In this document: one piece after another, positions 1-6,806 of the stretch | How the letters are laid out: every line of letters begins with the position of its first letter | Numbering within the stretch: position 1 is the stretch's first letter | NCBI GenBank assembly: GCA_002438625.1 | Contig: DJPS01000004.1 | Span: 1 to 24,803 of the forward strand | Reading direction: 5' to 3' | Origin: Christensenella sp. UBA6406 | GTDB taxonomy: Bacteria; Bacillota; Clostridia; Christensenellales; UBA1242 | Length of the DNA stretch: 24,803 nt | Translations under genes and position numbers: made by a program | The notes under the pieces: model-generated | The model's input: the letters and a program-made list of their open reading frames with translations, nothing else | Told to the model about the DNA's origin: nothing | The model's database searches: none

Positions 1-350
1 TTTGATGAGTTTGTGTAATATTTAAAGCTATCTAACTTCATTCTCAAATAGGCACTTATTGAATTATCCTCTAACCCCACAGTCCCTTTAAAGTCAATGG
101 TATCCCCAACATCTAAAAGTCCATTATTTACACTGCTTCCATTCCCAAATATTAACACCTTTGTTGAAGTTGTGCCTGCCGTTCCATTTACACTTACAAC
201 CAATTTACCAAAACTTAATGTATTACTAAGTTCTTTGTGGTCTGTAAAATATGCAAATGATAAACCTACCAACATTATGGACAATATTGCTATAATTGAT
301 ATAAGTATTGCCGTTGAACTTTTCTTCCTTTGATTACTATATCTTGCCAT
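1..350 (-). CDS. TasA/CalY-like exported protein with SipW-dependent type signal peptide (3' end outside window)
   Basis: Only the first 116 codons are in the window. The protein starts with a basic stretch (MARYSNQRKK), then one hydrophobic segment at residues about 12-33 that ends in LSFAYFTD. A hydrophobic helix ending in an A-Y-F-T-D type motif is the hallmark of SipW-dependent signal peptides in TasA, CalY/camelysin and related fibre or matrix proteins. The mature part is a beta-rich sequence with Gly/Thr/Ser and no cysteine. The start is an ATG at 350 preceded by two purine-rich sites, AAAGGAG and AAAGGG, the closer about 6 bases from the ATG. A SipW-type signal peptidase lies 3.2 kb away (3559-4116), which fits a processing partner. 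The family assignment rests on the signal region; which subfamily (TasA fibre, camelysin, other) cannot be said from the N-terminus alone. Confidence 0.75.
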   Translation of the reverse strand, partial: MARYSNQRKKSSTAILISIIAILSIMLVGLSFAYFTDHKELSNTLSFGKLVVSVNGTAGTTSTKVLIFGNGSSVNNGLLDVGDTIDFKGTVGLEDNSISAYLRMKLDSFKYYTNSS

Positions 351-1319
351 TTCTTTCCCTTTCTCCTTTAATAAAATTTATTCTTTTGTTGTGCTATTGT
401 TGTTCCGTATAACTTAGTTCTTTCCTTTGTATTTTATGGTATAGATAACTTGATTTAGGTAATAAGTGTTGATACGCTACCGCTTTGTTTTATTCTAATT
501 ATTTTAATTGCTTCGGCGATGGGTACTATACTCTTTTAGGTAAATAGATAATATGTAATAAGTAATAGGTACGGAATTATATTTTTATTATCTTTTTAAT
601 AATGTTCGGCGGTGGGTACTAGTCTTTTTATTTGCAATTCTTAAAACAAGCCTTTTTTATTTAAACTTATTTTATGTAAACCCTAAAAGTTAAGTTACTA
701 AGGAAGTTTACTTAATTTTTAATTATAAATTTATTAATCAACTTGCTCCTTTATGTCTTTTTATAAAACTTTCCAATTTTAAAATTTTGTATTTTTACAC
801 TAGTACCCCTTACCTAACTTAATTACATTGTTGATATAATTGATTTTTTGAATATTATTTTCCGCACACATTACCTAAGATTGAATAGTCTTTTACTTAT
901 TACCTTAATGTTAAGTTGCTTTAATTTAAAATACCTATTAATCTTTTCCGCACCTATTACCTATTACCTTAATGTTTAGTTATCAACATTTTGCCCGTTA
1001 GGGCATTTAGGGGTAAAACACTAATATAATGACAATTAGTTATACACTATCTATTTTACCCCCCCCCGCCTTTTGTCAAGTATTTTCGGCTCTTTTTTGG
1101 AAAAAGTAGCAAAATTTTAATTTTTTGCCCTATTTTAGTGTTTCATCACTTTTTTTGAACAACTTTTGCAATTTTTGTCCTTTCAACTTATCCTAGTTTC
1201 ATTATAAAAAGTGGATAAGCTTTAAAAAACTAATTTAGATAATTTACATTTTTTATTAAGTTATTTAACCTAATTTTGCTTTGTTTAAGATTTCGGCTTA
1301 ATGGTTTTATTATAGGAAA
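351..1319. other. A+T-rich intergenic region with short repeats, no gene seen
   Basis: No open frame here looks coding on either strand. The 5' leader of the minus-strand gene ending at 350 lies at the left. The middle contains short direct and inverted repeats (listed separately), a small hairpin TGCCC-gtta-GGGCA at 992-1005, and a run of nine C at 1059-1067. The right part is T-rich and featureless. A weak promoter-like pair TTAAGA (1285-1290), 17 bases, TATTAT (1308-1313) points into the first G-rich island. Confidence 0.6.
512..976. repeat. Cluster of short dispersed repeats
   Basis: TTCGGCGATGGGTACTA at 512-528 recurs at 605-621 with one mismatch. GGGTACTAGT at 614-623 recurs as its exact reverse complement at 799-808. 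TATTACCTTAATGTT occurs exactly at 898-912 and 962-976. A variant of TTCCGCAC followed by an ATTACCTA-like stretch occurs near 860 and 947. These are short imperfect copies rather than one clean repeat array; their role is unknown. Confidence 0.55.
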
Positions 1320-1530
1320 CGGACGCTAAGCAAAAACGAGTTGAGTGAGTGGGTTGCGATATGGCGAAAAGGTGGGTGAACGGTTTGCGAGTATGGTTCT
1401 TTTGGATGAGTGCGGAAGTTGTGGGGACGTGAGTTGTAGAAGAAGTTCGCACGGCTTTGCATCTGTCGCAAGGGCGAGTGGGCTGGGGCGTTGTGTGTTT
1501 ACGGCAGAGAGTGTGCGGTGGTTTTGTTGT
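1320..1530 (+). other. G-rich island 1, noncoding, possible structured RNA
   Basis: Base composition changes abruptly from A+T-rich to G-rich, with many more G than C on the plus strand. The reading frame through it gives a Cys/Arg/Gly-rich, low-complexity peptide with no recognisable domain and no convincing ribosome site. One hairpin is visible: 1410-1417 pairs with 1446-1452 with one bulged G. A TTGCGA/TCGCAA pairing (1354-1359 or 1385-1390 with 1466-1471) is possible but ambiguous. Weak evidence for an RNA by itself; taken together with islands 2 and 3 it is more suggestive. Confidence 0.25.
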
Positions 1531-1532
1531 TA

Positions 1533-1825
1533 AAAATTAAATTAATCTGCCTTATTTAGCTTTGGGTTTGTGAATTTATTTAAATAGAAAATGTGCGTGG
1601 AGTGAAAACGGGTGCAAGCGAGCAGTCAAGTGCAAGGGCAAAGGCGGTGGGGTTGTTGTGGGGGCAAGAGTGGCTGAGTGTGTGGGAGAACGAAAGGAGA
1701 GTTGTGTGCGTGGTTCGCCTTTATCCGCACTTGGGGCGAGCGACCCTTCTCTGCTGTGTGAAAGCGGTAGCTGTGGTTGAAATGTTTTATAGAATTGATT
1801 AATCTTTAAAATTAAATTAATCTGC
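1533..1825. repeat. 18-bp direct repeat following G-rich islands 1 and 2
   Basis: The 18-mer AAAATTAAATTAATCTGC occurs exactly at 1533-1550 and 1808-1825, 275 bp apart, each time just downstream of a G-rich island and followed by a similar T-rich stretch. The arrangement looks like two tandem units of G-rich block plus A+T-rich tail, although the blocks themselves are not obviously alike in sequence. Confidence 0.6.
1590..1785 (+). ncRNA. G-rich island 2 with nested long-range helices (candidate structured RNA)
   Basis: Two perfect 7-bp helices nest: 1627-1633 (CAAGTGC) with 1727-1733 (GCACTTG), and inside it 1640-1646 (AAAGGCG) with 1716-1722 (CGCCTTT), separated by an internal loop of 6 and 4 bases. 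About 70 bases lie inside the inner helix. The 10-mer GCAAGCGAGC at 1614-1623 recurs in island 3 at 2092-2101. The plus strand is strongly G-rich and the open frame encodes no recognisable protein. No promoter or terminator is clear, so the boundaries are guesses taken from base composition. Confidence 0.3.
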
Positions 1826-1930
1826 TCTATTTTTGTTTATTGACTTAAACTAATGTCGTATGAGAAAGGTTTGTTAAGCAAGTTTTAACATTTTATCTTG
1901 CAAGTTAAATATAAATTGCGTTAGAAAAAT

Positions 1931-1959
1931 TTGTGATAAATTAAGATTATTCATAAATA
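1931..1959 (+). promoter_or_regulatory. Candidate promoter for structured island 3
   Basis: TTGTGA (1931-1936), 17-base spacer, TAAATA (1954-1959). Transcription would begin near 1966, exactly where the first hairpin of island 3 begins (1967). Both hexamers are imperfect. Confidence 0.35.
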
Positions 1960-1965
1960 TACATT

Positions 1966-2370
1966 TAAGCGGTAGTGTTTCCGCTTTTATCCCCCTATCT
2001 TATTGCGTTTAACGGCTGGCTAAGGCTTTGTGCGAAAGTTCAGTGCGGGCTAAGGAGCGAGCGGAGCGAACGGCTGGCGGGAGCGAAGGGGGCAAGCGAG
2101 CGAGAGCGGGGCTTGCCTACCCTATGCGAGAGCGGGCGTGAGTGGAACGAGTTTTGTGGGGGGGGCGGAAACGCTGGCACGGGCAAGCACGGACAGGCAC
2201 GCAAATTTATTTGCAGGGCGGACTTGCGGTTGCGGTGTTTCCGCACCCCACTTAATTGCCGTTGCTTTGCTTTTGGGCAAAGGGCTTGCTTGCTATTTGT
2301 AAGCCAAATTGCCTCTAAGCAATTTCAACGGCAACTTTATTCATTTTTAGCGTAAGCGATTCCGCTTATA
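1966..2370 (+). ncRNA. Candidate large structured noncoding RNA (G-rich island 3)
   Basis: A roughly 400-base GC-rich block in an A+T-rich region. Helices found by eye, 5' to 3': 1967-1972/1981-1986 (AAGCGG with CCGCTT); 2087-2097/2111-2123 (11 bp with a two-base bulge); 2161-2176/2233-2249 (16 bp with one bulged A at 2245); inside it 2183-2187/2223-2227 and 2201-2205/2210-2214; then a perfect four-way junction 2256-2334; then 2353-2358/2363-2368 (TAAGCG with CGCTTA). Three pairs are G-U when read on the plus strand (2173-2236, 2175-2234, 2288-2300) and would be A-C on the other strand, so plus is the likely strand. The open frames through it (plus 1975-2355, minus 2040-2246) give low-complexity Arg/Gly/Cys- or Ser/Pro-rich peptides. 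I did not recognise RNase P RNA, tmRNA, 6S or SRP RNA motifs. A non-autonomous mobile element with hairpin ends is an alternative. Confidence 0.45.
2256..2334 (+). other. Perfect four-way (cloverleaf) junction
   Basis: Four helices meet with no unpaired base at the junction: P1 2256-2264/2326-2334 (9 bp, TTGCCGTTG with CAACGGCAA), P2 2265-2270/2277-2282 (6 bp), P3 2283-2289/2299-2305 (7 bp, one G-U) and P4 2306-2312/2319-2325 (7 bp). Fifty-eight of 79 bases are paired and the three loops are 6, 9 and 6 bases. It is not a tRNA: stem lengths, the missing linker bases and the absence of a T-loop sequence all disagree. Confidence 0.65.
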
Positions 2371-2475
2371 TAATGGCATTGTTTTAAAATGCTCGTGATA
2401 TACATGGAAAGATTTGTTGAAGTCGGCACAATTTTCATTATAAATTCAATTTAAGTTTTTTAAGCGAAATAAAAC

Positions 2476-2504
2476 TTGACAATTTGGAGCAATTAGGATA
2501 TAAT
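2476..2504 (+). promoter_or_regulatory. Consensus SigA-type promoter for the 2537 gene
   Basis: Exact TTGACA (2476-2481), 17-base spacer, exact TATAAT (2499-2504). Transcription should start near 2511, about 26 bases before the TTG start codon. Confidence 0.85.
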
Positions 2505-2536
2505 AAAGGGAGAAAGTAAAGGAGCAAAGGGAAAAA

Positions 2537-3397
2537 TTGAGTAATTTAAAAGCAATACTTGAAAATTCTGATAAACTGAACGATTCACTTAGCAATATTT
2601 TAGATGTTTTAAGAACAATGGACTTACCCAAACTTAACTATATACAAGAAGATGACACCATTGACAAAATAATAGAAAAGGCAGGCAAAGTTGGCAACAA
2701 AATTTTAGATAACAAAACAATAAAAAACACAAACGATAATTTAAACTCAATTTTAAGTGATGCTGGTTCTTATGCAATGATGCTATCTATTCCCGTTGTC
2801 GCAATGACACTAGCAACAGGTGTGGTTGGATATCTTTTTATTGCCCCCGTTTTAGCAATAGGCGGATATGCCACAAAAAAATATGCAGATAGAAACATAA
2901 GCATAATTAAAACAAGTGGCAAAATTGTTAAAGATAAGACAATAAAGACAAAAGAAAAGTTAAAATCTAAATTGCAAGACAAAAAAGAACAAAAGATTTT
3001 AGAAAATGACCCTATTGTCCAAATAAATGATGAAAAATGCAAAGTTACAACATATCAATTTGTTTCAATTACAATTAAGAGAATACAAGACACAATAAAA
3101 ACAATAAATGACCGAATAGCTTTTGTTTGCTATAAGTTAAAAAATGAAGAATTTGATTGCTCCAAAGATGAACTTATGATGCTTTTGCAAAATGATGTGC
3201 TTAATTCAATAATTAAAATTAAAATAGATATGAATAATTTAAATCGCATTAAAATGGAAACATCTTTCTACCCAGATAAAATAAATGCCGTTTTAATGCA
3301 ATGCAAATTTGCCATAGATGCAATGTGCGAAAATATGCTAATAACGAATGAAATGATGCAAAACAAAATGGAAGAAATTAATAATAAACAAGCATAA
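2537..3397 (+). CDS. Membrane-hairpin, coiled-coil protein of unknown function
   Basis: 286 residues, not assigned to a family. Residues 1-70 are polar and helical. Residues about 79-113 form a hydrophobic double segment with Gly and Pro in the middle, which looks like a membrane hairpin or two short membrane spans. A Lys-rich, strongly charged stretch (about 115-165) follows, then a long, likely coiled-coil C-terminus with scattered Cys and Met. There is no signal peptide. The start is TTG at 2537, chosen because AAAGGAG and AAAGGG lie just upstream, the promoter at 2476-2504 is ideally placed, and the first internal Met is at residue 28. The gene stands alone and ends before a two-way terminator. 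It resembles small membrane-associated helical proteins in general layout only; no function is proposed. Confidence 0.85.
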   Translation: MSNLKAILENSDKLNDSLSNILDVLRTMDLPKLNYIQEDDTIDKIIEKAGKVGNKILDNKTIKNTNDNLNSILSDAGSYAMMLSIPVVAMTLATGVVGYLFIAPVLAIGGYATKKYADRNISIIKTSGKIVKDKTIKTKEKLKSKLQDKKEQKILENDPIVQINDEKCKVTTYQFVSITIKRIQDTIKTINDRIAFVCYKLKNEEFDCSKDELMMLLQNDVLNSIIKIKIDMNNLNRIKMETSFYPDKINAVLMQCKFAIDAMCENMLITNEMMQNKMEEINNKQA

Positions 3398-3432
3398 AAA
3401 TTTATATTAACACACATTCACATATCACTACG

Positions 3433-3480
3433 AAAAAAAATCGTTATTCTAACAAAAAATTAGTTTTAACGATTTTTTCA
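3433..3480. terminator. Two-way intrinsic terminator
   Basis: AAAAAATCGTTA (3435-3446) pairs perfectly with TAACGATTTTTT (3467-3478), and CTAA/TTAG (3449-3452/3460-3463) can pair inside. The A-run and T-run flank the stem, so it can serve the plus gene ending at 3397 and the minus gene ending at 3559. Confidence 0.75.
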
Positions 3481-3558
3481 TTCTTAAAATGCGACAACAT
3501 AATGTCAATTATGTTTAGCAAAATTTACAACAACTTTCACAGTTTAATTTATTTCAAC

Positions 3559-4116
3559 TTATTCTTCCACATCATAACGCACATATTTGCGTGGGTTAGG
3601 TGCAACAAAGAAAAATAAATACATCGCAATAATATAAACAACAATTAACACCTTATTTTCTTGCATATCGTAAATAGTGTAACCCAAATCAGGAATAGTC
3701 AATGGTTTATCAAAAATTGTTACAACCGTTCCAATAATCTTGCTAGGGTCAAGGTCTGGGTCTTGCGTTGTGTTTGGGTTATCTCCTTTTGTTTCATACG
3801 CTGTTACCTTGCCATTTTCATCATACTTTACACCAATAATTCTATGCGTGTTCACTACACCAGACTTGAATGTTACAATATCCCCCACCTTCAAATTATA
3901 TTTATCCACATTTTCATTTACAACAATTAGCGACATATAATCTATTGTAGGTTGCATTGACCATCCCCCAACAAAATAAGCCCTTATGCCAAACATCATA
4001 CATCCTAAAAATAATATTATAACTCCATAAATGAAGAACTTAATCCCTTGCTTAACATAAGCCCACACATCAACTTCATCATCCTTAAAGCCTTTTTCAT
4101 AAATTAAATTTTCCAT
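3559..4116 (-). CDS. sipW: Signal peptidase I, SipW/ER type (Ser-His)
   Basis: 185 residues, the usual size for SipW. It removes signal peptides at the outer face of the membrane; SipW enzymes process TasA/CalY-type fibre proteins. A membrane segment at about 25-45 is followed by the catalytic serine box GGWSMQPTI (Ser53). The second box is GDIVTFKSG...NTHRIIGV, in which His91 stands where typical bacterial type I peptidases have lysine, the defining trait of the SipW/archaeal/ER group. A KGDNPNTTQDP stretch at about 110-120 matches the conserved GDN region. A second membrane segment lies at about 154-173. The start is ATG at 4116 with AAAGGTG six bases upstream. A likely substrate is the AYFTD-signal protein at 1-350; that link is inference. 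Confidence 0.92.
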   Translation of the reverse strand: MENLIYEKGFKDDEVDVWAYVKQGIKFFIYGVIILFLGCMMFGIRAYFVGGWSMQPTIDYMSLIVVNENVDKYNLKVGDIVTFKSGVVNTHRIIGVKYDENGKVTAYETKGDNPNTTQDPDLDPSKIIGTVVTIFDKPLTIPDLGYTIYDMQENKVLIVVYIIAMYLFFFVAPNPRKYVRYDVEE

Positions 4117-4289
4117 AAAGCACCTTTACTAAACAAATTTACCATAATAGTTTAACACAATTCAACAATTTTTACAACAAAAGTTACAAAATTTTCAAAA
4201 AATTGCCTAAACAACCCCTTTTATTCTTCTTAAAACAGGAAAAATAAGTAATAAATTAATTCTTAATAAAAATAAGTTTGCAAATTATA

Positions 4290-4318
4290 TTGATTTTTTA
4301 ATCTTTTCATTGTATAAT
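4290..4318 (+). promoter_or_regulatory. SigA-type promoter for the DUF4097-like gene
   Basis: TTGATT (4290-4295), 17-base spacer, TATAAT (4313-4318). Because the -10 box covers the ATG at 4317, that ATG cannot start translation from this promoter, which fixes the start of the next gene at 4359. Confidence 0.8.
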
Positions 4319-4358
4319 GGAAGATAGAAAGCAAAAGACACAAGGAGATAAAATAGAA

Positions 4359-6080
4359 ATGAGTTTAATAAAAGGCATTATAAAATATATTTTCATTTTA
4401 CTTTTAATTGGCTTAGGTGCCGTTGTTTTAATGGGTGCAGCAATGATGCTATTTGGCGTGCAAATATTTGGATATCGCTACATTAACGTAAATGAACGAG
4501 TAGAATATTTAGTTTCACCAAGCAGTTATAGCCGTGACCATTATGAAAACGCAGATAAAGTTACAACAATAGAAGTAAATGCAGGAAATATGAATGTAAC
4601 AATTTATCCACACAACTATAATTGGTTCGCAGTTAATAGTTTAATCCAAGGCAACGGATTTTCAAAAGGCGATGGCGAAACATCAACAAAGGATATGTAC
4701 ACCACATTAAAACCTGAAATTGTGCAAAACGAAGATGGCACATATAAACTTGTAATCACAAGCAAAACAGCGGATGGTGTTGTAAACCTAACCCACCACA
4801 GACTACAAATTGCAGTGCCAGCAACAAGCGAATATGCAATAGCAAGCAACCTACAAAACCTAACCGTAACAACAAGAGCAGGTAGCATCAATATAGATAA
4901 AGACATAAAAGTCCCAACAAATGATGCAATACTAAAAATGTCTAACTTTACAACCCTACAAACAACAAGCGGAGACATTAATGTACGCTATGGCTCTATC
5001 AACCACATAAAAGCAAAAACAGACAGCGGAAAAATGATTTTCAGTTCAACAGTTGGCAACATTAAGAAAACTGCACAAATTGAAAGCAATACAGGCAACA
5101 TTAAATTTGAAAAAGGTGTGGATATAGAAGGCAACTGCCTATTCAAATCAGGTATATCAAGAATTACACTAAATAACATTTCAAGCAAATTTGAATACGA
5201 AGGCGAAAGTGCATACCTAGAAATAGGCAAAGTTACAGGACAAGTTTACATTAAAAGCAGTGATGCCGTTGTAAATATAGAAGAGATTTCTGGTTCAGGA
5301 GCGTGGATTTCAGCAGGTTACAACCCAGAGTCTCGTGATAACAACGAACCAAACAAGGTTGGAAATAGAAAGTTTAGAATAGGTAAAGCAGATGTAAGCA
5401 CCCTATTCTTAGAAACAAACACAGGCGAAATTTATTTTGGTGAATTAATTTCAACAGAAACAACCACCGAAACAAAGAAAAGCGGAAATTTATTAACAGA
5501 AAGCGGAAACATAACCATTGACAAACTAATTGGAAATGTAAGTGCAATAACAAAAAGCGGAAATATTAAAATAAATCAAGCAACTTATGCTGATGAACCT
5601 AGTTATGCAGACACATTAAAGAGTGCATATATTAAGGTTCAAAGCGAAAAAGGCAACATAGTGCTAAACGACATCGTTGGAGAATTACACGTAAAAGTCA
5701 AAGAAGATGGCAATGCACCTATAACAATTAATATGCTAGAAGTAAATAGCAATAGTGAAATTATAGGTCAAAAGGGAAATATGAAGTTAAATCTTCCTGT
5801 TATCCTTGCAGATGGAACAACTAAAAATATTTACTCTATTGCATTCTTCACTTTAAATGCCGATAACTCTAAGAAATTATCAAAAGGAAGCATAAGTATA
5901 AATTTAAGTGCTTTATCCGAAATAAATGATAGAAGCAAATATCAATATGTTCAAGATGTAAAACAAAATGCTGAAACTGGCAAGTTAGAATCATTTGGAG
6001 ATGAGCCATTTGAAGGTAAACCAGTTTTAACAATCTACTCTGCTCAAGGCGACATAACAATAAATTCTATCAATAATTAA
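4359..6080 (+). CDS. Membrane-anchored DUF4097-like beta-repeat protein
   Basis: 573 residues from ATG 4359, which has AAGGAG nine bases upstream. The same frame opens earlier at 4317, but that codon lies inside the -10 box. A membrane segment occupies residues about 7-33. The rest is a long outside-facing beta-strand repeat region in which the motif S/T-x-G-N/D-I/M recurs at least eight times (TSGDI, DSGKM, NTGNI, NTGEI, ESGNI, KSGNI, EKGNI, QKGNM, AQGDI). That spacing is characteristic of the DUF4097 (putative adhesin) beta-solenoid family. There is no sortase motif, so anchoring is by the N-terminal helix. The role is unknown; proteins of this type are found near cell-envelope stress systems, but nothing adjacent confirms that here. 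The gene is single, with its own promoter and terminator. Confidence 0.85.
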   Translation: MSLIKGIIKYIFILLLIGLGAVVLMGAAMMLFGVQIFGYRYINVNERVEYLVSPSSYSRDHYENADKVTTIEVNAGNMNVTIYPHNYNWFAVNSLIQGNGFSKGDGETSTKDMYTTLKPEIVQNEDGTYKLVITSKTADGVVNLTHHRLQIAVPATSEYAIASNLQNLTVTTRAGSINIDKDIKVPTNDAILKMSNFTTLQTTSGDINVRYGSINHIKAKTDSGKMIFSSTVGNIKKTAQIESNTGNIKFEKGVDIEGNCLFKSGISRITLNNISSKFEYEGESAYLEIGKVTGQVYIKSSDAVVNIEEISGSGAWISAGYNPESRDNNEPNKVGNRKFRIGKADVSTLFLETNTGEIYFGELISTETTTETKKSGNLLTESGNITIDKLIGNVSAITKSGNIKINQATYADEPSYADTLKSAYIKVQSEKGNIVLNDIVGELHVKVKEDGNAPITINMLEVNSNSEIIGQKGNMKLNLPVILADGTTKNIYSIAFFTLNADNSKKLSKGSISINLSALSEINDRSKYQYVQDVKQNAETGKLESFGDEPFEGKPVLTIYSAQGDITINSINN

Positions 6081-6096
6081 AAATAGAAAAATAAAT

Positions 6097-6136
6097 AAAA
6101 AAATGCTGAATTGATACATATCATTCAGCGTTTTTT
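6097..6136. terminator. Two-way intrinsic terminator
   Basis: GCTGAAT (6105-6111) pairs with ATTCAGC (6123-6129), continued past one bulged T by GAT/ATC (6113-6115/6120-6122), with loop ACAT. T6 at 6131-6136 serves the plus gene ending at 6080; A7 at 6097-6103 can serve the minus gene ending at 6192. Confidence 0.8.
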
Positions 6137-6191
6137 GTTATTACCGCAAAATAAATTCAATATAGAAAAATCATTAAATTTAATTGATCAA

Positions 6192-6506
6192 TTATTTATC
6201 TCCCCTACACTTCTCTATTGTCCTTGCAAACTTTTGCATTTTCTTTTCAACCATTTTATCAAACTTTTCCTTACCCAAGAAATGTGCAAGCCCTTCCACA
6301 CAAATAAAAACATCGGCAAGTTCTTCCATTAAATTTTCTTTAATGCTTAAATCGCCCTTATATTCACCATAACTTTCTTGCCTCTTGTTCTTATTTATAG
6401 CAACCATAAGTTCAGCCATTTCTTCAACGCATTGGTCATATTGACACTGCATTCCAAAAACATCCAAACCATCATCATAAATTTTAAATCTTTCTCTCTC
6501 GTTCAA
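6192..6506 (-). CDS. MazG-like nucleotide pyrophosphohydrolase
   Basis: 104 residues, a single all-alpha NTP-PPase domain that would hydrolyse NTPs or dNTPs to the monophosphate and pyrophosphate with Mg2+. The metal-binding pattern is visible: E-E-M-A-E at residues 28-32 and E-E-L-A-D at 61-65, that is ExxE and ExxD separated by about 30 residues, as in the MazG and dUTPase-2 superfamily. The length fits a one-domain housekeeping-type or phage-type MazG homologue rather than the two-domain MazG. The start is TTG at 6506 with GGGAG ten bases upstream; the first internal ATG would remove part of helix 1. It has its own strong promoter and no operon partner. The substrate cannot be deduced. Confidence 0.85.
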   Translation of the reverse strand: MNERERFKIYDDGLDVFGMQCQYDQCVEEMAELMVAINKNKRQESYGEYKGDLSIKENLMEELADVFICVEGLAHFLGKEKFDKMVEKKMQKFARTIEKCRGDK

Positions 6507-6538
6507 CTTACAAACTCTCCCTTTAACTTTATTTTTTT

Positions 6539-6567
6539 ATGATAACATAACAAGCAATAAATGTCAA
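6539..6567 (-). promoter_or_regulatory. SigA-type promoter for the MazG-like gene
   Basis: Read on the minus strand: exact TTGACA (6567-6562), 17-base spacer, TATCAT (6544-6539). Transcription would start about 25 bases before the TTG codon at 6506. Confidence 0.8.
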
Positions 6568-6747
6568 ATGCTTTTAATGCTCAAATATTTTAATTAGAAT
6601 TAATAAAAATATAAAAACCAAATTGAAATAAAGTAATTTAATCTTTACAAGAATTAAACAACTACTTTTTCAATTATTAAATACTTAAAAGATTTAATAA
6701 AAAGAAATGTAAAAGAAATTAAAAAATAAAAAATAAAATTTATTAAA

Positions 6748-6790
6748 CAAAAAAAGAAGATGCAAACATCATAACTAATGAATATTGCAT
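6748..6790 (-). terminator. Intrinsic terminator of the 6807 gene
   Basis: On the minus strand ATGCAA (6790-6785) pairs with TTGCAT (6765-6760), with an inner TCAT/ATGA pairing, followed shortly by a run of seven T. It ends 16 bases beyond the stop codon. Confidence 0.6.
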
Positions 6791-6806
6791 TTTCCTAAAT
6801 TTTTTA

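Larger units (their letters stand above)
6507..6806. other. A+T-rich intergenic region
   Basis: About 300 bp, more than 80% A+T. It contains the promoter of the MazG-like gene at its left end and the terminator of the 6807 gene at its right end. Nothing else was recognised. Confidence 0.6.

Noticed and set aside
97..333. Plus-strand frame opposite the TasA-like gene
   Set aside because: Antisense shadow; the minus strand carries a clear signal peptide motif, start and ribosome site.
992..1005. TGCCC-gtta-GGGCA hairpin as a terminator
   Set aside because: Only five pairs, no T-run on either side and no gene ending there.
2256..2334. tRNA gene
   Set aside because: Cloverleaf-like, but it lacks the T-loop sequence, linker bases and the correct stem lengths.
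1345..2355. Open frames in the G-rich islands (1345-1533, 1593-1802, 1975-2355 plus; 2040-2246 minus) as small proteins
   Set aside because: Low-complexity Arg/Gly/Cys- or Ser/Pro-rich products, no good ribosome sites, no domain, and base composition unlike the real genes; the frames cut across the helices.
1966..2370. RNase P RNA, tmRNA, 6S or SRP RNA
   Set aside because: The conserved core sequences I know for these (for example the GAGGAAAGTC region of RNase P RNA or the tRNA-like ends of tmRNA) are not present; a covariance search was not possible here.
4317..4358. ATG at 4317 as start of the DUF4097-like gene
   Set aside because: It lies inside the TATAAT box of the only good promoter and has no ribosome site; ATG 4359 has AAGGAG.
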